From: Candidatus Krumholzibacteriia bacterium
Lineage (GTDB): Bacteria; Krumholzibacteriota; Krumholzibacteria; WVZY01; JAKEHA01
Assembly (NCBI GenBank): GCA_029863355.1
Contig: JAOTVO010000023.1
Span: 1 to 17,350 of the forward strand
Direction of reading: 5' to 3'
Length of the DNA stretch: 17,350 nucleotides
Part shown: positions 13,574 through 17,350 of the stretch, one piece after another
Layout of the letters: the number at the start of each line of letters is the position of its first letter
How positions within the stretch are numbered: the first letter of the stretch is position 1
Program-made: the position numbers and the translations under genes
Notes under the pieces: model-generated
What the model saw: only the letters and a program-made list of their open reading frames with translations
Told to the model about the DNA's origin: nothing
Databases searched by the model: none

Positions 13574-14808
13574 GCCCGCTCCACCCGCATTTTGCGGATA
13601 CGATGGAGTTGGGCCGAGACGATGTGGAAACGCAGTCCCTCGATGACGATGGTCTCGCCCTCTCGGGGAATGCGGCCCGTCGCGCCCATCACATACCCGG
13701 CGATCGTCTCGTGATCGTCGTCCTCGATATCGGCCCCGAAGACCTCGTTGAACTCGTCGATCTCCATGGTGCCGCTGACGACCATGCGCCGCTCGTCGAG
13801 GCTCATGTAGCTCGGCGCTTTCGAGTCGCGCGCGTCGCGGATCTCGCCGACCAGCTCCTCCAGGATGTCCTCCACGGTGACGATGCCCGCGAACGAGGAG
13901 TACTCGTCTAGGACGATGGCGATGTGCAACTGCCGCGTCTGCAGCTCGTGGTATACCGCGTTGATCGCCGTCGTCTCTGGCACGAAGTACGGGGCGCGCA
14001 GCCGCGCGCGCAGGTCCGTCTCCGACGACGCCGCGTCGTCGGCGATGAGGTCCTTGATATGTAGTACACCGATGATGTCGTCCGGCGAGCGGTCGTAGAC
14101 GGGTATGCGCGAGAAGCCGCTGCCGGCAAAGGCGCGGACCAGCTCCACCCGGCCCGTTTGCACCGACGCCGACACCACCTGGACGTTTGGCGTCATGATC
14201 TCCTTGACCACCTTGTCCCTGAACGACAGCGCGTTGGCGAGCATCTGATACTCGAGCTCGCCCACCGCTCCCTCGCGCCGCGCGATGCTCAGGGCGGTCA
14301 CCAGCTCCTCCGAGGTGTAGGAGCGCGCTGGCGCGCCCAGGCCGCGGCGCACCCGGGCGATCACCGCTTCGGAGAACGCCGACAGCAGGAGCCGGGCAGG
14401 CAGCACGGCGGCGTGGAAGACGCGAAGCGGGTAGGCCGCGAGCACCGCGATACGCTCGGCCCAGCGCAAGGCGATCGTCTTGGGGAAGATCTCGCCGAAG
14501 ACGATGATGAGGAGCGCCATGAGGAGGAACGCATAGCCCCCGCCGCGCTCACCGAGGAGCCCGACGAGGAGGGCCGTCGCCGTGCTGGTGGTGAAGATGT
14601 TGACGAGGAGGTTGCCGAGCAGAATGGAGACGAGTATGCGCCGCGGCTCCTCGAGCAGTCGGCCCAACGCGCCACCGCCCGGGCGCTCGCTCAGCGCGCG
14701 TACCTGCGCCCTGCGCAGGGAGAACAGAGCCGCCTCGGAACCGGAAAAGAACGCGGACAGGAGCAGGAGAGCGGCGAGCGCGACGAAGTAGAACGGCGAT
14801 ACGCTCAC
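13570..14808 (-). CDS. CNNM/CBS-domain transporter, CorC/HlyC family, full length
   Basis: The 412-residue inner-membrane protein has the complete domain order. The CNNM/DUF21 domain (about 1-150) carries FSGSEAALFSLRRAQV (21-36) and VFGEIFPKTIALRWAE (103-118). A cytoplasmic helix with SEELVTALSIARREG (166-180) leads to the CBS pair (about 202-322; GFSRIPVYDR and GIVTVEDILEELVGEI). A CorC_HlyC domain (about 338-410) ends the protein, with SGTMEIDEFNEVFG and GYVMGATGRIPREGE. Family members are implicated in divalent cation, mostly magnesium, efflux or homeostasis. The GTG at 14808 gives the usual short N-terminus; it has no good ribosome binding site and lies only 9 bases after the cpoB stop, so coupled translation is likely. 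The tandem arrangement with a shorter paralogue suggests a hetero-oligomer, which is inference. Confidence 0.94.
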   Translation of the reverse strand: MSVSPFYFVALAALLLLSAFFSGSEAALFSLRRAQVRALSERPGGGALGRLLEEPRRILVSILLGNLLVNIFTTSTATALLVGLLGERGGGYAFLLMALLIIVFGEIFPKTIALRWAERIAVLAAYPLRVFHAAVLPARLLLSAFSEAVIARVRRGLGAPARSYTSEELVTALSIARREGAVGELEYQMLANALSFRDKVVKEIMTPNVQVVSASVQTGRVELVRAFAGSGFSRIPVYDRSPDDIIGVLHIKDLIADDAASSETDLRARLRAPYFVPETTAINAVYHELQTRQLHIAIVLDEYSSFAGIVTVEDILEELVGEIRDARDSKAPSYMSLDERRMVVSGTMEIDEFNEVFGADIEDDDHETIAGYVMGATGRIPREGETIVIEGLRFHIVSAQLHRIRKMRVERA

Positions 14809-14817
14809 GACCGCGGG

Positions 14818-15597
14818 TCACTGCCCCCTGAGCTGCTCGAGCTCCTCGCGCGCCTGCGCCGCCTCCTCGCTATCGGGATGGGCGGCGATGAGCGACTCGA
14901 ACGCGCGGACGGCGAGGTTGCGCTCCTCGAGCCGGCGGTAGCAGCGCCCCGCCTTCAGGTACGAGGCGGGAACGAGGCGCGAGTCGGAAAACTCGCGGAT
15001 CACGTACTGGAACTCCCCGACCGCCTCCAGGTACCGCTCCTGGGCGTAGTAGCACTCGGCGAGGTAGTAGTGCACTTCGGGCAAATGCGGGCCCGAGGGA
15101 AAGCGCACGAGATAGTTCTGGAAGCCTTTGATGGCGAGGTCGTAGTTGCCGCGCGTGACGTCGAGATAGGCGGCCCGGTACACCTCGTCGGCGTCGCCGC
15201 CGGCCCCCGGACGCGTCGCGCGCGTCGTGTCCGCCCGCGCCGTGTCCGCGGCGGCCTGCTCGCGCGAGCGTGACTGCTGGTAGGAGCGGGTGCGGAGTTG
15301 CTCGCTGTCCTCGAGGCGCCCGACCAGGATGCGCACCGACTCCTCCAGCTCACCGAGGGTGACGCCGGTCTGCGCCTCGTAGCGAATGCGCGCCGCGCGT
15401 TCCTCCTCGAGCTGATGGCGGATGCCGGACAGCTCGAGGAGGACGCGCCGGTGCTCTGCGCGGATGCTATCGGCCTGCTGGCTCGCGTTCTCCGAGTTGA
15501 TGGGGCCTTTGATCAACTGCCCGCCGTAGCAACCGGAGAGAGCCAACGCAGCCAGCGCGCCGAGAAGCGTGTGCTTGGTGACGACGCGCGAACGCAC
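14818..15597 (-). CDS. cpoB: CpoB/YbgF-like tol-pal lipoprotein: coiled coil plus tetratricopeptide repeats
   Basis: The 259-residue protein starts with a lipoprotein signal whose lipobox is LSGC (Cys23). A charged coiled-coil region follows (about 40-115, HRRVLLELSGIRHQLEEERA and onward), then an Ala/Thr/Arg-rich linker, then three TPR-like repeats (about 138-257: VYRAAYLDVTRGNYDLAIKG, HYYLAECYYAQERYLEAVGE, AGRCYRRLEERNLAVRAF). CpoB, last gene of the tol-pal cluster in proteobacteria, trimerises by its coiled coil and couples outer-membrane constriction to peptidoglycan synthesis. The usual protein is a soluble periplasmic one; this copy appears lipid-anchored. Translation starts at GTG 15597, one base after the pal stop. 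Position and architecture make the assignment good although sequence identity to E. coli CpoB is low by eye. Confidence 0.88.
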   Translation of the reverse strand: MRSRVVTKHTLLGALAALALSGCYGGQLIKGPINSENASQQADSIRAEHRRVLLELSGIRHQLEEERAARIRYEAQTGVTLGELEESVRILVGRLEDSEQLRTRSYQQSRSREQAAADTARADTTRATRPGAGGDADEVYRAAYLDVTRGNYDLAIKGFQNYLVRFPSGPHLPEVHYYLAECYYAQERYLEAVGEFQYVIREFSDSRLVPASYLKAGRCYRRLEERNLAVRAFESLIAAHPDSEEAAQAREELEQLRGQ

Positions 15598-15598
15598 G

Positions 15599-16114
15599 TT
15601 ACTTCTTCACGACCAGGTGCGCGCGGCGATTCTTCGCCCACGCGGCTTCGCTGTGTCCGGAATCGAACGGCCGCTCCTTGCCGTAGCTGACGACGGTCAA
15701 CCGCGATGCGGCGACACCCATCGAGACCAGGTAGTCGCGGGCCGCGCGCGCGCGCTTTTCGCCCAGCGCGAGGTTGTACTCCTTGGTGCCACGCTCGTCG
15801 CAGTGTCCCTCGATGATGACGTTCGCGTCCTTTGCCTGCTTGAGCTCCGACGCGTTCTTCTCCAGAATCTGCCGGGACTCGGCGGTCAGGTTGTACTTGT
15901 CAAAGGCGAAGAACACCGCATTGAGCTTCGCGTCCACGATCTCCTTGGCCGCGGGCGGTTCTTTCTTGACCGGCTGCTCTTCGATCTGCTCGACCTCTGG
16001 GGGCTCGGTCATGTCGGTGGTCGGCTCGTCGACGGCCTTCTTGCCGCCGCAACCGAATACCGACACGCCCAGCGCGAGCACGAGTGCGACTATCAGTAAC
16101 TTTTTGACGATCAT
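15599..16114 (-). CDS. pal: Peptidoglycan-associated lipoprotein Pal (OmpA-like)
   Basis: The 171-residue outer-membrane lipoprotein anchors the outer membrane to peptidoglycan and works with TolB. The signal peptide ends in SVFGC, with Cys22 as the lipidated residue. An acidic, proline-rich linker (28-56) leads to the OmpA-like domain (about 63-171). This carries FAFDKYNLT (69-77), the diaminopimelate-binding motif [20 protein letters not shown] (102-121, with Asp106 and Arg121), and the C-terminal NRRAHLVV (162-169). GGGAGG lies about 10 bases before ATG 16114. It follows tolB by 67 bases, a gap that holds a hairpin, and is one base from cpoB. Identification is firm. Confidence 0.96.
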   Translation of the reverse strand: MIVKKLLIVALVLALGVSVFGCGGKKAVDEPTTDMTEPPEVEQIEEQPVKKEPPAAKEIVDAKLNAVFFAFDKYNLTAESRQILEKNASELKQAKDANVIIEGHCDERGTKEYNLALGEKRARAARDYLVSMGVAASRLTVVSYGKERPFDSGHSEAAWAKNRRAHLVVKK

Positions 16115-16140
16115 GTTCCCGGACCTCCCTGGGAATTCGG

Positions 16141-16181
16141 CGCGGCGCGGCGAGCAGGCGAAGCTCGGCGCCGCGTTTTTT
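16141..16181 (+). terminator. Hairpin with T-run between tolB and pal, oriented against the operon
   Basis: CGCGGCGC (16141-16148) pairs with 16168-16175, and inside it CGAGC (16151-16155) pairs with GCTCG (16163-16167) around a 7-base loop. The T-run (16176-16181) follows on the plus strand. Both genes here are on the minus strand, where the hairpin comes right after the tolB stop and is not followed by T. It may block antisense transcription, or act as an intercistronic stabiliser in the operon mRNA. Confidence 0.65.
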
Positions 16182-17350
16182 CTAACGGGTTGACCAATCA
16201 GGATTTGCGCCTTGGGCCAATATTCTCTTGCCCCCCGTCACGGTGTCAATAACAGAAATGACCTCGTCGCCCGCGCCGCGCTCGGTATAGACGATGTGGC
16301 GTCCGTTCGGGGCCCAGCGCGGGTCCTCGTGGCCGCGCGAGACCTTGGTGAGCAACCGGCCGTCCCGCCCGTCGGCCGTGATGGTCGCCAGCTGGAACCG
16401 CGCCCCGATGCGATGGACGAAGGCGACCAGATCCCCCCGCGGCGACCACGCCGGCGAGGCGTTGTACCCGCCCGTGTAGGTCAGCCGGCGCACGTTGCCG
16501 CCGTCCTTCTCCATCACGTAGAGCTGCGGGCTGCCCGAGCGGTCGGACACGAACACCAGTTCGCGGCCGCCCGGCGACCAGCAAGGGCTGGTGTCGATAG
16601 CTCGGTTGTGCGTGAGCCGCGTACGAATCTGGCCGCTCTTCTCCAGGAGATAGATCTCGGAGTTGCCGTCCTTGGAGAGCGCGGCCAGCAGGAGGCGGTG
16701 CCGCTCGGACCAGTCCACCGCGGAGTTGGTGCCCTCGAAGCTGGCCAGCGGCTCCGAGCGGTTGTCGGCCAGGTAGCGGATGTAGAGGTCGGGCTTGCCC
16801 TCCCGGTAGCTCACGTACATGACGGCGCGGTCGCCGTCCGCCCAGCGCGGCCCCAAGAGCGGAACGCTCTGGCGGACGAGCACGACCGGGTTGTATCCGT
16901 CGTAGTCGGAGACGACGAGCTCCCAGCGCTCGTCCTGCTTACGGGTAAACACGATGCGCGTCGTCGCCACCCCCGGCTCGCCCGTGACCAGGCGCACGAT
17001 GTCGTCGGCGAAGTGGTGGGCGATCTTGCGCTCGCCGCGCGCCGGCAGGCGATACTTCTTGCCGCCGAGGAAATCTCCCGAGGCGACGTCGGTGACCCAC
17101 CCCTCGAACCATGCGTCGTCGCCGTCGCGGTAGGTCCGCCCGTGCACCTGGACGCTGTAGTTGCTCGCGTCCATCCCCACGGAGACGGGCTCCTTGCGCA
17201 CGATGTGGAAGAGCCCGCTGAAATCGAGATCGGTGAACACCACCTGGTCCAGGCGCTGCGTCTGGCCCACGACGCCGGGGTCCTCGGCGGCGAACGCCGG
17301 CAGCCAGAGCGGAATCCGGAAGACGCGCTCCTGCACGATGGGGTCCGGCC
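16182..17350 (-). CDS. tolB: Tol-Pal system beta-propeller protein TolB (5' end beyond the right edge)
   Basis: About 388 residues are visible; the family is usually near 430 with its signal peptide, so roughly the first 40 residues are missing. The reading frame stays open to the window edge, and an apparent GTG start at 17336 is internal. The N-terminal domain (visible up to about residue 140) includes [13 protein letters not shown], typical of TolB. A six-bladed propeller follows, with repeats such as [37 protein letters not shown] and [18 protein letters not shown]. TolB is periplasmic and binds Pal, transmitting the Tol energy cycle to the outer membrane. TolQ, TolR and TolA would be expected beyond the right edge but cannot be seen. 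The stop TAG at 16184 is followed at once by the 16141-16181 hairpin, then pal. Confidence 0.95.
   Translation of the reverse strand, partial: PDPIVQERVFRIPLWLPAFAAEDPGVVGQTQRLDQVVFTDLDFSGLFHIVRKEPVSVGMDASNYSVQVHGRTYRDGDDAWFEGWVTDVASGDFLGGKKYRLPARGERKIAHHFADDIVRLVTGEPGVATTRIVFTRKQDERWELVVSDYDGYNPVVLVRQSVPLLGPRWADGDRAVMYVSYREGKPDLYIRYLADNRSEPLASFEGTNSAVDWSERHRLLLAALSKDGNSEIYLLEKSGQIRTRLTHNRAIDTSPCWSPGGRELVFVSDRSGSPQLYVMEKDGGNVRRLTYTGGYNASPAWSPRGDLVAFVHRIGARFQLATITADGRDGRLLTKVSRGHEDPRWAPNGRHIVYTERGAGDEVISVIDTVTGGKRILAQGANPDWSTR

Noticed and set aside
1..17350. CRISPR arrays, tRNA/rRNA genes, insertion sequences, phage or toxin-antitoxin and defence genes
   Set aside because: I saw no regularly spaced repeats, tRNA-like cloverleaf, transposase or integrase motifs, or defence-type nuclease or small toxin pairs. 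The content is housekeeping, envelope and transport genes.

Overview
The window is gene-dense, uniformly GC-rich bacterial chromosome with no mobile elements, tRNAs, rRNAs or CRISPR arrays that I can see. A tolB-pal-cpoB cluster, two lipoproteins with lipoboxes and several secreted enzymes indicate a Gram-negative envelope. A secreted M49 peptidase with a short HExxH motif, a bacterial RRM protein with a Gly-rich tail and a DUF1611/epimerase pair suggest an uncultured environmental lineage, perhaps near Gemmatimonadota, Eisenbacteria, Krumholzibacteriota or Calditrichota. This placement is inference and is weak.

Layout, left to right. Positions 1-907 (minus strand) hold a SlyD-like prolyl isomerase followed by the 5' part of pyruvate kinase, which runs off the left edge. 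Positions 957-1002 hold overlapping candidate promoters for slyD and for a plus-strand RRM RNA-binding protein (1202-1516). That gene has a long, hairpin-rich leader and ends at a strong, probably bidirectional, terminator. From 8440 down to 1605 the minus strand carries hsp20 (with its own UUCG-loop terminator), a secreted transglutaminase-like protein, phosphomannomutase/phosphoglucomutase, a secreted DPP III-like peptidase, an EamA permease and a small unknown membrane protein. An MFS permease (8649-10016, minus) is divergent from acpS (10095-10469, plus), which has the clearest sigma-70 promoter in the window.

From the right edge to 10480 the minus strand carries one tightly packed gene string: tolB, pal, cpoB, two CNNM/CBS membrane proteins, a DUF1611 protein and an enolase-superfamily epimerase. 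After pal, every junction is either a gap of at most 9 bases or a 1-4 base overlap, so cotranscription and translational coupling are very likely. The last two genes match the DgcN/DgcA pair of D-glutamate catabolism (D-Glu to N-acetyl-D-Glu to N-acetyl-L-Glu). Their placement behind Tol-Pal envelope genes is the most interesting feature here: it suggests, without proving, a link between envelope or peptidoglycan turnover and recovery of D-glutamate.

No stretch longer than 300 bases lacks a gene. The longest gaps are 908-1201 (promoters plus RRM leader), 8441-8648 (hsp20 leader and promoter) and 4791-4958 (an inverted repeat and a candidate promoter).
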